A program made the translations under genes and the position numbers. Under the pieces are notes generated by a model, which did not search any database, had not been told where the DNA came from, and was given only the letters and a program-made list of their open reading frames with translations. This document shows positions 16,407 to 24,995 of a stretch of DNA of 64,000 nucleotides, piece after piece. The stretch spans positions 5,084,001 through 5,148,000 of the forward strand of contig NZ_CP009285.1 in the NCBI RefSeq assembly GCF_000758665.1. Reading direction: 5' to 3'. The stretch is from Paenibacillus borealis. Its GTDB lineage: Bacteria; Bacillota; Bacilli; Paenibacillales; Paenibacillaceae. The first letter of the stretch is position 1; each line of letters opens with the position of its first letter.

Positions 16407-17612
16407 TTATAGAGGATAAACTGAAGGGTAACCATGGACAACATCCTGCTCCGGGCTTGGACTATTTCCTGTAAACAGCAGCACTGCCTCCTCCAGCATC
16501 CGGTCCAGGGCAACCGCAGAGTACTCGAACCAGGGATCTGAGGGCAGCAAATCTACCTTCCCCGCCTGAACCGCTGTAAGGCTGCGCCAGCTGCCGCTGT
16601 GCTGCAGAGACAGCCAGTGCCTTCTGGTAGCGAAATCGGGGCAGATGATCAGCATGATCCGCTGCGGATTCAATAAGCTGATTTCCGCAAGCGAAATCGG
16701 CTCATTATACACCGCATCCGAACCTGTATATGCCGGCTTCAGCGCGAGGTCGCCAAAGACCACATCACGTATCCCCCTGTTGCAGTAAGCATGCAGATGA
16801 TCTTCGTACAGGCGGAGCACCATACAGCTCTCCTCACCCGCCACTGCGGCCACCTGCTCCCTGGCATAGCGGGCTCTACCGCCATAACGCTGCATCCACT
16901 GGCTGTACTGCCCCTCTCTTCCCAGAAAAGCAGCGATTGCCCGGAGCTGAACATCCCAGCGGTCCTGCTCCCCGGGAATGAAGAGGTTCTGGCTGTTGCG
17001 CAGCAGATGCTCTTCCCACTGCGTATCCCAGGCATCATGGCCGATAATCGCATCGGTTCTGGACTTAATCAGCTTGTCCCGCTCCAGCTCCGAGTCCATC
17101 AGGTCCACCCGCAGATGTGTCTCAATCAGGTCATAATATTTGTTGAAATAATAAGAAGTCCATTTGGCATCCAGCGGCGCAGCCACCGGGATGATGTCCA
17201 GGGCCAGCAGTTGTCCGATAGCAGCTGCTGAACAGGCGGCAACCCGCCGTTTATGTTGACGGATGAACGACGAAGGAGGGACTCCGGTTTCCTTTTTGAA
17301 TTTGCGGCTGAAATAGAATTCATCGCTGTAGCCGACTTTTTGAGCGATCTCACGGAGCAGATAATCCGACTCCTGCAGGTACTGCTTCGCTCTGCTGATT
17401 CTCAGTCCGGTCAGATAGTCCATGGTACTCTGTCCGAACGTTTTTTTGAACAATTCGCCAAAATACTTCGGCCGCAGTCCGGCCATGCCTGCCAGCTGAT
17501 TAAGGGTCAGCGGTTCATGATAATGCTCCGCTATGTATTCGCGGATGATGGTCAGGTCCATCCGTTCACTGCCAGGCTGCAGACTGCCCTCCAGCAGTTG
17601 TTCCCGCTCCAT
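16407..17612 (-). CDS. AraC-family regulator fused to a siderophore-binding domain (Btr-like)
   Basis: A 401-residue two-part protein. Residues about 15-115 form an AraC/XylS DNA-binding domain ('IREYIAEHYHEPLTLNQLAGMAGLRPKYFGELFKKTFGQ', 'REIAQKVGYSDEFYFSRKFKKETGVPPSSF'). The remainder, from 'VAACSAAAIGQLLALDIIPVA', is a cytoplasmic Peripla_BP_2 domain that can sense a ferric siderophore, ending 'WRSLTAVQAGKVDLLPSDPWFEY'. This is the layout of Bacillus Btr, which activates feu genes in response to bacillibactin. ATG 17612 has a perfect GGAGG site. A consensus Fur box lies upstream, and the gene is followed by the binding protein gene. Confidence 0.88.
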   Translation of the reverse strand: MEREQLLEGSLQPGSERMDLTIIREYIAEHYHEPLTLNQLAGMAGLRPKYFGELFKKTFGQSTMDYLTGLRISRAKQYLQESDYLLREIAQKVGYSDEFYFSRKFKKETGVPPSSFIRQHKRRVAACSAAAIGQLLALDIIPVAAPLDAKWTSYYFNKYYDLIETHLRVDLMDSELERDKLIKSRTDAIIGHDAWDTQWEEHLLRNSQNLFIPGEQDRWDVQLRAIAAFLGREGQYSQWMQRYGGRARYAREQVAAVAGEESCMVLRLYEDHLHAYCNRGIRDVVFGDLALKPAYTGSDAVYNEPISLAEISLLNPQRIMLIICPDFATRRHWLSLQHSGSWRSLTAVQAGKVDLLPSDPWFEYSAVALDRMLEEAVLLFTGNSPSPEQDVVHGYPSVYPL

Positions 17613-17696
17613 TCGTATTCCTCCGCTCTTATATACTGTCTTATTGTAATGCAGACCGCAGCAGGTGCGGCCGCTGCAGAATATCAGCCATATAGC

Positions 17697-17715
17697 GATA
17701 ATGATAATCATTATC
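17697..17715. promoter_or_regulatory. Perfect 19-bp Fur box
   Basis: GATAATGATAATCATTATC at 17697-17715 is identical to the classical Fur consensus. It lies 85 bases upstream of the AraC-type regulator start, so iron controls the activator as well as the downstream transport genes. Confidence 0.92.
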
Positions 17716-17869
17716 TGTGAAAAACTCAATAAAAAAGAACGCCAACCGGTGCTCTTCACTGGATTGATGACAAAATTCAATAAAGTTCCAGACTGAAAAA
17801 TAAAGTGTTTGATTTACAAGGCTTCATTAAGCTAACGGGCAGTTTAGCGTAACTAAAGTCCTATTCGAT

Positions 17870-17899
17870 TTGTATTTCATAGTGTTATTTTTGTATAAT
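17870..17899 (+). promoter_or_regulatory. SigA-type promoter of the XRE-cupin gene
   Basis: TTGTAT (17870-17875) and TATAAT (17894-17899) are separated by 18 bases, 25 bases before the TTG start codon. The -10 box is perfect. Confidence 0.55.
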
Positions 17900-17924
17900 A
17901 TACTAAACGCAAGGGGGTTATTTC

Positions 17925-18482
17925 TTGGATGCTATTCATATCAGGATAGGACACAACTTGCAACGTGTGAGAAAGCAAAGGCAGTTAAGCTTAGATAAAG
18001 TGGCAAATTTAACTGGGGTCAGCAAAGGTATGCTACATCAAATTGAGCGAGGGGACACACAGCCAACAGTGACCACCGTTTGGAAAATTGCAACGGGACT
18101 TAATATTTCTTTTTCATCCCTAATTAAAGACGACAAACCTACAATATCAATCGTTAATCGAAAAGAAGTACCAGATATAACGGAGGATAACGGTAATTTT
18201 CTAGTCTATTTATTATTTCCATTCCATCCGCAAACTCAAATTGAAATTTTCACGATTGTATTAAAACCTAAAGGGAATTATGTTTCCACACCCCACAATG
18301 AGGGTGTCCAAGAGTACATTACTGTTGTTACAGGGGAATTTAAAATCATGGTTAGGGATGACGAGTATACCCTTCCTACAGGAGGCGCTATTCGGTTTGC
18401 AGGAAACGTTACACACAAATATATAAATGACACGGATGAAGATGTCATCCTACAAGTTGTCATGCATTATCCTGAATCGTAA
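17925..18482 (+). CDS. XRE-family regulator with cupin domain
   Basis: A 185-residue transcriptional regulator. Residues 7-62 form the helix-turn-helix ('IGHNLQRVRKQRQLSLDKVANLTGVSKGMLHQIERGDTQPTVTTVWKIATGL'). Residues about 100-182 form a small cupin barrel ('GVQEYITVVTGEFKIMVRDDEYTLPTGGAIRFAGNVTHKYIN'), the usual ligand-sensing part of this class. The start is TTG 17925 with AAGGGGG before it. The base composition is visibly more AT-rich than in the flanking genes. It is followed after 40 bases by an AlaX-type gene in the same direction, and it probably controls that gene. Confidence 0.88.
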   Translation: MDAIHIRIGHNLQRVRKQRQLSLDKVANLTGVSKGMLHQIERGDTQPTVTTVWKIATGLNISFSSLIKDDKPTISIVNRKEVPDITEDNGNFLVYLLFPFHPQTQIEIFTIVLKPKGNYVSTPHNEGVQEYITVVTGEFKIMVRDDEYTLPTGGAIRFAGNVTHKYINDTDEDVILQVVMHYPES

Positions 18483-18522
18483 AACTGGGATGTAATTCAT
18501 GATGTGATAAGGAAGTGCTGAT

Positions 18523-19164
18523 ATGGTTGAAAAAGTATTTTGGGCAACCCCATACTTAACAAAACTAGATACTCGCATAGCCAGTGTAAATGGCAATGAC
18601 ATTACAGTGGAACGAACCATCTTTTATGCTTTCTCTGGTGGACAAGAAAGTGATACAGGATTGATTGGCGGATATTCCGTACATCAAGCAAAGAAAGATG
18701 GTCATGATATCATTTATACAGTTGAAGAAGGGCATGATTTAAAAGTTGGTGATCAAGTGACGATGGCCATAGATTGGGATCGTCGTTACAGACTTATGAG
18801 ACTTCATTTTGCTGCGGAGGTTGTATTAGAATTAGCTTATAAACATTTGAAAAGTATCGAGAAAATAGGCGCTCATATCGCTCAAGATAAAGCCCGAATA
18901 GATTTCGTGTGGCACGAGAACATTTCAAAATCATTTCCTTTGATCGAGAAAGAATCTCGTGAGATCATTGTGGCAAACCTCGACATCATTAGTGATTTCA
19001 GTGACGAAGGAAACGGAAGAAGATATTGGGAAGTTAAAGGTTTTTCAAAGGTTTCCTGCGGTGGAACTCACTTGAAGAAAACAGGCGAAGTTGGCGAAAT
19101 TAAGTTGAAGCGTAACAATATTGGGCGAGGGAAAGAAAGAATCGAAATCTATGTAAGTGAATAA
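18523..19164 (+). CDS. AlaX-like alanyl-tRNA editing domain protein
   Basis: A 213-residue protein similar to the free-standing editing domain of alanyl-tRNA synthetase, which hydrolyses mischarged Ser- or Gly-tRNA(Ala). 'YAFSGGQESDTGLIGG' and the zinc motif 'VSCGGTHLKKTGEVGEIKLKR' are clear. However, the first zinc motif, normally HxxxH, reads His-Phe-Ala-Ala-Glu ('MRLHFAAEVVLEL'), so one metal ligand is changed to Glu. A changed substrate or weakened activity is possible. Codon use is AT-rich like its XRE partner and unlike neighbouring genes, suggesting the pair was acquired together. Confidence 0.85.
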   Translation: MVEKVFWATPYLTKLDTRIASVNGNDITVERTIFYAFSGGQESDTGLIGGYSVHQAKKDGHDIIYTVEEGHDLKVGDQVTMAIDWDRRYRLMRLHFAAEVVLELAYKHLKSIEKIGAHIAQDKARIDFVWHENISKSFPLIEKESREIIVANLDIISDFSDEGNGRRYWEVKGFSKVSCGGTHLKKTGEVGEIKLKRNNIGRGKERIEIYVSE

Positions 19165-19194
19165 AGCATTCATTTTCGAAAGCAGGTGAATAAC

Positions 19195-19378
19195 TTGACA
19201 GTGCCACCATTGCTGAATGGAGCAAGTGTTTTGATTTATACAGCAAACGAACATTGCAATAATTACGGATATGTTGTGTACCCAGTCAGATTCTGAACAA
19301 TATCGATTAGCGGTTAACGTATTGGATGCCTTCATTGATTTTTTACGGAGAAGTCATTCAGCTAACGGGAAACGTTAG
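19195..19378 (+). other. Two short overlapping frames, possible frameshifted small gene
   Basis: A TTG start at 19195 behind an AGCAGGTG site encodes 33 residues (LTVPPLLNGASVLIYTANEH..) to a stop at 19296. A second frame (19271-19378) encodes 35 residues ending 'YRLAVNVLDAFIDFLRRSHSANGKR'. Together they could be one small protein gene broken by a single-base change. The family is not recognised. It lies directly after the AlaX gene and shares its AT-rich composition. Confidence 0.3.
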
Positions 19379-19388
19379 TTAAAAACAA

Positions 19389-19420
19389 CAGCGGCAGTCT
19401 AAAAGTCTTAGATGCCGCTG
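19389..19420. terminator. Intrinsic terminator
   Basis: CAGCGGCA and TGCCGCTG plus TCTAA/TTAGA form a stem (19389-19402 with 19407-19420), followed on the plus strand by CTTCTTTT. It ends transcription of the XRE-AlaX unit. Confidence 0.72.
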
Positions 19421-19563
19421 CTTCTTTTGATTGACCGGTTTAAACCTTATTTTCAAAAGCTAACGATTCATCCGCTCAAAAACCGCGATAAATCAGTAAC
19501 TCCGTCTAGTCTAATCCTTTCTTCTCACCAAACAATTGACAAGTTATTCTGCGTATCTGTTAT

Positions 19564-20406
19564 TCACTCGGCCAAACGGTAATAGGGGATGGTCAGTGAC
19601 GGCTTGAAGCCCAGCTTCTGAGCCAGTTGGTAAGATCCCTCATTCTCCAGACGGCAGCCCCACACCGGCTCCAGACCATGCTCCAGGCAGTAATCAATTA
19701 ATGCAGAACATACCGAGAAGGCAAACCGCTTCCCCCGGTGGCCCGCTGCCGATTCAATCCCAATCTCCAGCTGCTCCTCCGTACGGTAAGCCGAGAACGC
19801 ACTCGAGGCATTCTCCCCTTCCCAGAGCAGGGTGTATCCTGCGCCTGTATTCAGGAAGTGTTCTGCATCCCGCCAGAAATACCGTGGAATCACGGCGCCG
19901 GATTGCCCGTCAAACAACTCGCCGGTCATCTGTACAATCTCTGCATCATGCCGGAACCACTGTTCCTTCGCACTATGGTAGACTTCCGGGTCAAAGGTGA
20001 AATTCACTCTGGTATTGGTGTATATTCTCCGTTTATCAGCCGTTTCAGGATCGGGCTCTGCCGCATTCAGCAGTGCGTTATACTCAGTAATCATAGACTC
20101 AATCAGCGGAGACCAGCCTCCTGCCGGATCACCCTGCAGCCATTCCGGAGAATGCCTGTCCCCTGTCTTGTTAGTAATATAATCATATAAGCTCCGGTTA
20201 AACGCCTCATTGCCCGAATCCCCATAGACCAGCGACATCCCGTAATCATGTGCCACATAAAAGGTACGGGGGGTCTGCAGAGAGTCCACATAAACATTGC
20301 CCGTAGTTTGCCCCTTGAGTACAGCTTCAGCAAACAAGGTGTTGATCTTCACTTGACTTAACAGCGGCAGAGCCAGGGCATAGTCCCGGCTATCCAGCTT
20401 CAGCAT
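19564..20406 (-). CDS. GNAT family N-acetyltransferase (GNAT_acetyltran type)
   Basis: A 280-residue protein. The N-terminal half has a mixed sequence with 'TFYVAHDYGMSLVYGDS'. The C-terminal half has the GNAT core: 'SAYRTEEQLEIGIESAAGHRGKRFAFSVCSALIDYCLEHGLEPVWGCRLENEGSYQLAQKLGFKPSLTIPYYRL', where 'HRGKRFA' is the acetyl-CoA pyrophosphate loop and the Asn-x-Gly-Ser-x-x-Leu-Ala turn is typical of this subgroup of two-domain Firmicute GNATs. The substrate is unknown. It lies just downstream of the MBL hydrolase gene on the same strand, 17 bases apart. Confidence 0.85.
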   Translation of the reverse strand: MLKLDSRDYALALPLLSQVKINTLFAEAVLKGQTTGNVYVDSLQTPRTFYVAHDYGMSLVYGDSGNEAFNRSLYDYITNKTGDRHSPEWLQGDPAGGWSPLIESMITEYNALLNAAEPDPETADKRRIYTNTRVNFTFDPEVYHSAKEQWFRHDAEIVQMTGELFDGQSGAVIPRYFWRDAEHFLNTGAGYTLLWEGENASSAFSAYRTEEQLEIGIESAAGHRGKRFAFSVCSALIDYCLEHGLEPVWGCRLENEGSYQLAQKLGFKPSLTIPYYRLAE

Positions 20407-20423
20407 AATGTTCTCCTCTTTTC

Positions 20424-21346
20424 TCAGGAATGATTATATGTATCGTACAGCCAGCGGAAATTCCACTCAAAGATATGAGAGCCCTCCCATGTATCAAACG
20501 GTGCCGGAATTCCCTTTGCGAGCCAGAAATCTGCGCTCTCCCCGCTCCGGGCAGCCGCTGCAGCATAGGCCTGAATTTCTTGAAGATAATTTAACATTTC
20601 AGCGATGCTCTCACGTCCGGCAACACCTCCATGTCCGGGGATCAGCCGGGTGAATTCAATCTCGCGGCCGATCCGCTCCACAATTACGGCCCATGCTTCA
20701 GGGAAGCCATGCAGCATAGCCGGATGGGATTTGTTCAGCACCAGATCCCCTGCTATCAGCACCTGAACATCAGCAATGTATACCATGGTGTCGCTGACGG
20801 TATGGCCGCCGCCGTATGTAAACAGCTGTATGGACCTTCCGGACCCGTGAATATTCAGCGTATCCTTGAACGTCACCGCTGCCGTCACTCTGCGGATCGA
20901 AGGTGTTGCCTCCAGCAAAGCCTGCTTCTCCGTTATTTCATATCCCAGGGCTTCACGTACACGGGGTTCTGCAGCAGAACTACGAACCTCCTGCAGCGCT
21001 GCAATCTGCTTCTGCAGACCTCCCTGCCATTCCCCAAGCTCTGGCGGACCATTCATTGTCAACACTTCACGGGTAAGCTCCGAGGAAATGATGACACAGT
21101 CGGCAAACTCCATATTCCCGTAATGATGATCCCCGTGATAGTGGGTATTCACTATGTATTTGACCGGTTTCCCCGTCAGCTGCTCAGCCGTTCCCGCAGA
21201 AGTCCCGCTGCCCCGGGCAGGCTGAAGGTATCCACCACTACTGTGAACTCCCCAAGATCTATAATGGACGCATTGCCTACCGCTCCCCGGCCCGGAATAA
21301 CAATCGCTGCCCACACTCCCTGTGCTACTTCCTCTACCGTGAACAT
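20424..21346 (-). pseudogene. MBL-fold metallo-hydrolase with an apparent frameshift
   Basis: The body encodes a metallo-beta-lactamase-fold hydrolase with the metal motif 'NTHYHGDHHYGN' (HxHxDH), 'TYGGGHTVSDTMVYIADVQVLIAGDLV' and 'LIPGHGGV'. The expected N-terminal strand pair is in another frame from ATG 21346: 'MFTVEEVAQGVWAAIVIPG..AVGNASIIDLGEFTVVVDT', reading to a stop at 21178-21176. The frames differ by one base and switch between about 21178 and 21215. A product read only from ATG 21350 would have a nonsense N-terminus. The substrate is unknown. The gene is otherwise well preserved, so a sequencing error is possible. Confidence 0.8.
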
Positions 21347-21528
21347 ACATATCCTCCCATTTATATTTTTACTTATTATACCTTAATATGGCATGCACTT
21401 ATTGACTAATTATTTGCAGGGAAAAACAGGAGTAAAAACAGATCATTGTCCCCGGAATTCCTATGTTATAATACATTCAATGTATTTCTGCTACCTTCAT
21501 TCTGATTTGAACTGAAAGGAAACGATCT

Positions 21529-22566
21529 ATGATTATTCCAGCACCAGAAGTGAATTTTACTGCTTCCCCATTTTATAATCCCAGTCTCAAAAATGTAGTT
21601 ATTCTTGCCACCGGCGGCACTATTGCCGGCAGCGGCGAAGCGCATAAAACCTTGAACTATGAACCCGGCGCCCTGCCCGTGCAGGATCTGCTTGATAGCG
21701 TGCCCCATCTGGAACGCCTTGCCAATTGTGCCGGCGTGCAGGTCAGCAATCTGTGCAGTGCAGATATCACCAGCGAACACTGGCTTACACTCGCTGCTTA
21801 CATCAACACGCTCGCCCTCCGGGAGGATGTGCACGGCTTCGTAATTACCCACGGCACCGACACTCTGGATGAGACCTCCTATTTCCTCAACCTGGTGATC
21901 AAGACCGATAAACCGGTGATTATTACCGGCTCCATGCGTCCGGCGACGGCGATCAGTGCGGACGGACCGCTGAATCTGTATCAGTCCGTTGCACTGGCGG
22001 CCAATCCGGATGCGTCCGGACAGGGTGTGATGGTTGTCTTCGCCGAAGGCATCTACAGCGGACGGGATGTGCAGAAGGTGAACACCTTCAAGGCCAACGC
22101 TTTCGATGAGCGTGATTTCGGCTGCCTGGGCTACATGCGCGACAGTCATGCCTTCTTCTATACCCGCACCCTCAAAAGGCATACGACTGCAGCACAGTTC
22201 GATGTATCGGCCATGACGGAGCTGCCTGAAGTATCCGTTGCCTACTTCCATGTCGATGCCGATCCCGGTATTCTGGATTATCTCGCGACGATCTCCAAGG
22301 GCATTGTGATCGCCGGAGCAGGCGGAGGCATCTACAGCAAACCGTGGATTGATAAAGTAGGCGAGCTTAAGAACAATAACATCCCTGTGGTCCGCTGCTC
22401 GCGGATTTCAAGCGGAATCACGCTCAAGGACTCCTACATCGATCTGTCCGCCAATTCTATTCCCTGCAACAGTCTGGTGCCGCAAAAAGCAAGAATTCTG
22501 CTCTCCCTGGCGCTGACCCAAACCACCGGCTACGACGAAATTGCCGCAATGTTCAACGAATATTAA
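21529..22566 (+). CDS. L-asparaginase
   Basis: A 345-residue asparaginase that converts asparagine to aspartate and ammonia. The first catalytic threonine is Thr31 in 'ILATGGTIAGSG', and the second motif 'VITHGTDTLDET' contains Thr110-Asp111. The subunit is of the bacterial type I/II fold and forms tetramers. It has no signal peptide or lipobox, so it should act in the cytoplasm. Start ATG 21529 follows GAAAGGA. It forms a single-gene unit between divergent and convergent neighbours and ends at a strong terminator. Confidence 0.94.
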   Translation: MIIPAPEVNFTASPFYNPSLKNVVILATGGTIAGSGEAHKTLNYEPGALPVQDLLDSVPHLERLANCAGVQVSNLCSADITSEHWLTLAAYINTLALREDVHGFVITHGTDTLDETSYFLNLVIKTDKPVIITGSMRPATAISADGPLNLYQSVALAANPDASGQGVMVVFAEGIYSGRDVQKVNTFKANAFDERDFGCLGYMRDSHAFFYTRTLKRHTTAAQFDVSAMTELPEVSVAYFHVDADPGILDYLATISKGIVIAGAGGGIYSKPWIDKVGELKNNNIPVVRCSRISSGITLKDSYIDLSANSIPCNSLVPQKARILLSLALTQTTGYDEIAAMFNEY

Positions 22567-22583
22567 CATTAGATATCACTCTA

Positions 22584-22633
22584 AGGGGGTGTCCCGTAAG
22601 CCTTATAATGGCTTCCGGGACACCCTCTTTTTT
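22584..22633 (+). terminator. Intrinsic terminator of the asparaginase gene
   Basis: AGGGGGTGTCCCG-type arm (22584-22602) pairs with the complementary arm ending CGGGACACCCTCT, followed by TTTTTT. Confidence 0.92.
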
Positions 22634-22726
22634 GAGCAGGATCAACGTGTACACTTGAGTGAACGCTACGCGAACGGACCATTGTTAGTTTATTTGCTCG
22701 CCAATAATCTTTTGAGATCGCCCCTG

Positions 22727-24130
22727 TCAGCCTGCTGCGGACGGAAATTCAAAGGTAAGGATGGCACCGCCTTCCGGGCAGTTCCGGGCGGTAATGCTTC
22801 CGCCGCAGCGTTCCACAATGGCGCGCGCGATGGCCAGACCCAGCCCGGAATCACCATTTTTACCTTTGACGAACCTGTGAAATAGACTAGGCAGCAGCTC
22901 CTGCGGAATGCCGGGACCGTCATCCGAAACTTTTAAAGTAATCAGGCCCTTGCTTACATAGCCATGGATATCAATCCTCCTGTCCGCATAACGTGCAGCA
23001 TTGGATAAGACGTTCAGCAGTGCCTGCAGCAGCTTATCGCGGTCAGCCCTCAGTATTAGCCCGCTGTCTGCGGAGATCTCAGTGTGCAGCGACAGCTTTC
23101 TTACAGTAAGCAGCGGATTGACCCGCTCTACCGCCTCGGTGAGAAGCTCTGCCAGATCGCATTCCACCGCCCGGAATATATCCTCCTCACTGTCCAGCTT
23201 GGCCAGCAGCGTCATTTCGCCCACCAGGTCCCTTAGCCGTCCGCTTTCACCGAGGATAATATCCAGACCTTTACGGATATCTTCACCTTCAAAAATCCCG
23301 TCCCTGATGCCCTCCGCATAACCGGATATCGACATCAGCGGAGATTTCAGCTCATGCGAGGCATTCTGGAAGAACTGCTTCTGTACCCGGTTGAACCTGT
23401 GCAATTCACCGGCCATTTCGTATACGGTCTGGGCTACAGAACCGATCTCCCCTCCTGCCCGGATCAGATTCACCTCGGCAAACCGGCGGTTTTTCACTTT
23501 TTTGAGTTCCTCACGCAGGCTGATGAGCGGATCAATCAGCTTCCTCGTAATAAACAGGCTGAACAGGAGCATCACGGCTGCACCAGCGGCAAAAACAAGA
23601 ATCAGCCGTTTGAGCAATGCCTGCTCGATGGCTTTGATTCTGCTGACAGGGGTCAGCAGGGTCAGTTTGCCTTGGGGCAGCGCATTTACCTGCACAAGAT
23701 AGCGCGGGTCGTTGCCGTCCCATAAGTTCTGCAGGCTGCCCGCCTCTACAGCCGCCATGCCGGTAACAGCCTCCGCTTGTACGGGTGCTGCCGGAAGGGT
23801 TCCCGACACCACATTCCCCTGCTGATCCGTCACAATAGCCTGTACTCCGCTTGAAAGCGTAGCATAGGAAACCGGAAACAATTCACTTTCTTCCATAGGG
23901 ACTGCACGAGTTGCCGTGACCGGCTGCTGCTCTATGCTGGCTGTCAGCGTAGCTCCCAGCGTCCGCAGTCCCTCCTGCTCCTTGCCGATGAAATGGTCCA
24001 TCAGTACATAATGGATCATCACTCCGGTGATGGACAGGACAAACAGCAGAGACAACACAAAGGCCACATTAATCTGGTGCACCAGCTTCAGCTGCTTCAG
24101 CTGCACGTTAAGCTTCATCAGTATACTCAT
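22727..24130 (-). CDS. Membrane sensor histidine kinase
   Basis: A 467-residue two-component kinase. Membrane segments at about 21-43 and 175-195 enclose an extracytoplasmic sensor of about 130 residues. HAMP follows, then the HisKA domain with His259 in 'FFQNASHELKSPLMSISGYAEGI', and an ATPase with 'LLNVLSNAARYADRR' (N-box), 'VSDDGPGIPQELLPSLFHRFVKGKNGDSGLGLAIARAIVE' and 'ARNCPEGGAILTFEFP'. It phosphorylates the response regulator encoded just upstream, whose stop codon overlaps this start by four bases. The signal is unknown. The pair is divergent from a secreted Ala-rich protein gene. Confidence 0.94.
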   Translation of the reverse strand: MSILMKLNVQLKQLKLVHQINVAFVLSLLFVLSITGVMIHYVLMDHFIGKEQEGLRTLGATLTASIEQQPVTATRAVPMEESELFPVSYATLSSGVQAIVTDQQGNVVSGTLPAAPVQAEAVTGMAAVEAGSLQNLWDGNDPRYLVQVNALPQGKLTLLTPVSRIKAIEQALLKRLILVFAAGAAVMLLFSLFITRKLIDPLISLREELKKVKNRRFAEVNLIRAGGEIGSVAQTVYEMAGELHRFNRVQKQFFQNASHELKSPLMSISGYAEGIRDGIFEGEDIRKGLDIILGESGRLRDLVGEMTLLAKLDSEEDIFRAVECDLAELLTEAVERVNPLLTVRKLSLHTEISADSGLILRADRDKLLQALLNVLSNAARYADRRIDIHGYVSKGLITLKVSDDGPGIPQELLPSLFHRFVKGKNGDSGLGLAIARAIVERCGGSITARNCPEGGAILTFEFPSAAG

Positions 24131-24837
24131 CCTTCCTGCCCTTCTCTCATCCGGTAGCCGTGTCCCCAGACCGATTCCAGCGGCAATCCGTCGATTTTTT
24201 TGCGGATGCGTTTGATCAGATGGTCCACTGCGCGGTCACTGCCGAAATAATCATCACCCCAGACCTGGCCCAACAGTTCCTCCCGCGTAAATGCCCGGTT
24301 CGGATGTCCGGCAAACACCTTCAGCATCAGGAATTCCTTACTTGTCAGCTCCACCTCTGATCCGTGCCAGAAGGCTCTTCTTTCTTCCGGCAGCAGCAGC
24401 AGCCCGCCCAGCCCTATCCCTGGAGGGAAAGGCAGAGGTGCAGCAGCGGGCAGAGGCTGCTGAAGCCGTTCCCACCTCTCCAGCTGCCGTTTGATCCGGG
24501 CTACCAGCTCACGGGGACTAAACGGCTTGACCAGATAATCGTCGCTGCCCAGCTCAAGGCCCAGTATTTTATCAACTTCATTATCTTTGGCTGAGATCAT
24601 AATGATCGGCACCTCTGCTTCATCACGGATGCGCCTGCATAGCTCATACCCGTCCATCCCCGGAAGCATGATATCGAGCACCCACATGCCTGGAGGATCG
24701 TTGGTCCACAGCTCCCAGGCCTCTTCGGCACTTCCCAGGCCAATGGTGCGGAAATTCTCCTTATGTAAATAAGCCTCTACCAAATTGCGTATATTCTCAT
24801 CATCGTCTACAACGGCAATGACCGTTTGCTTGTTCAT
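24127..24837 (-). CDS. OmpR/PhoB-family response regulator
   Basis: A 236-residue regulator. The receiver domain has the acidic pair in 'VVDDDENI', phospho-acceptor Asp55 in 'WVLDIMLPG', 'MISAKD' and Lys in 'DYLVKPFSPREL'. A Pro-rich linker of about 25 residues leads to the winged-helix DNA-binding domain ('SKEFLMLKVFAGHPNRAFTREELLGQVWGDDYFGSDRAVDHLIKRIRKKI'). It forms an operon with the histidine kinase. The 158-base divergent promoter region shared with the secreted protein gene is the natural place for its binding site. Confidence 0.95.
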   Translation of the reverse strand: MNKQTVIAVVDDDENIRNLVEAYLHKENFRTIGLGSAEEAWELWTNDPPGMWVLDIMLPGMDGYELCRRIRDEAEVPIIMISAKDNEVDKILGLELGSDDYLVKPFSPRELVARIKRQLERWERLQQPLPAAAPLPFPPGIGLGGLLLLPEERRAFWHGSEVELTSKEFLMLKVFAGHPNRAFTREELLGQVWGDDYFGSDRAVDHLIKRIRKKIDGLPLESVWGHGYRMREGQEG

Positions 24838-24995
24838 CCGGAACCCTCCACAGTTTTGTCTGCTCCATTATAACAAGCTGCCGGTGGCGGCAGGGCTCTG
24901 CCATTGTTTTTCCACAAATCCACCAATTTCCTGCCACAGTAGAACGCTATATTGAGAGCTGTAAGACAAACCACCTATATGAGGAGTGTTAATTC

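Larger units (their letters stand above)
17825..19369. repeat. Similar 15-bp sequences flanking the XRE-AlaX segment
   Basis: CATTAAGCTAACGGG (17825-17839) and CATTCAGCTAACGGG (19355-19369) differ at one base, have the same orientation and lie just outside the AT-rich XRE-AlaX segment. Both continue into a TTAG/GTTAG-containing inverted partner sequence. They could be the footprints of an inserted cassette. Confidence 0.5.
19165..19563. other. Intergenic region of about 400 bases
   Basis: Apart from the two short overlapping frames, this stretch contains the right flanking copy of the CATT-AGCTAACGGG sequence and one terminator hairpin. No other gene is supported. Confidence 0.5.

Noticed and set aside
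21466..22251. Minus-strand frame of 261 codons opposite the asparaginase gene
   Set aside because: It is a shadow of an intact asparaginase. No start signal and no domain.
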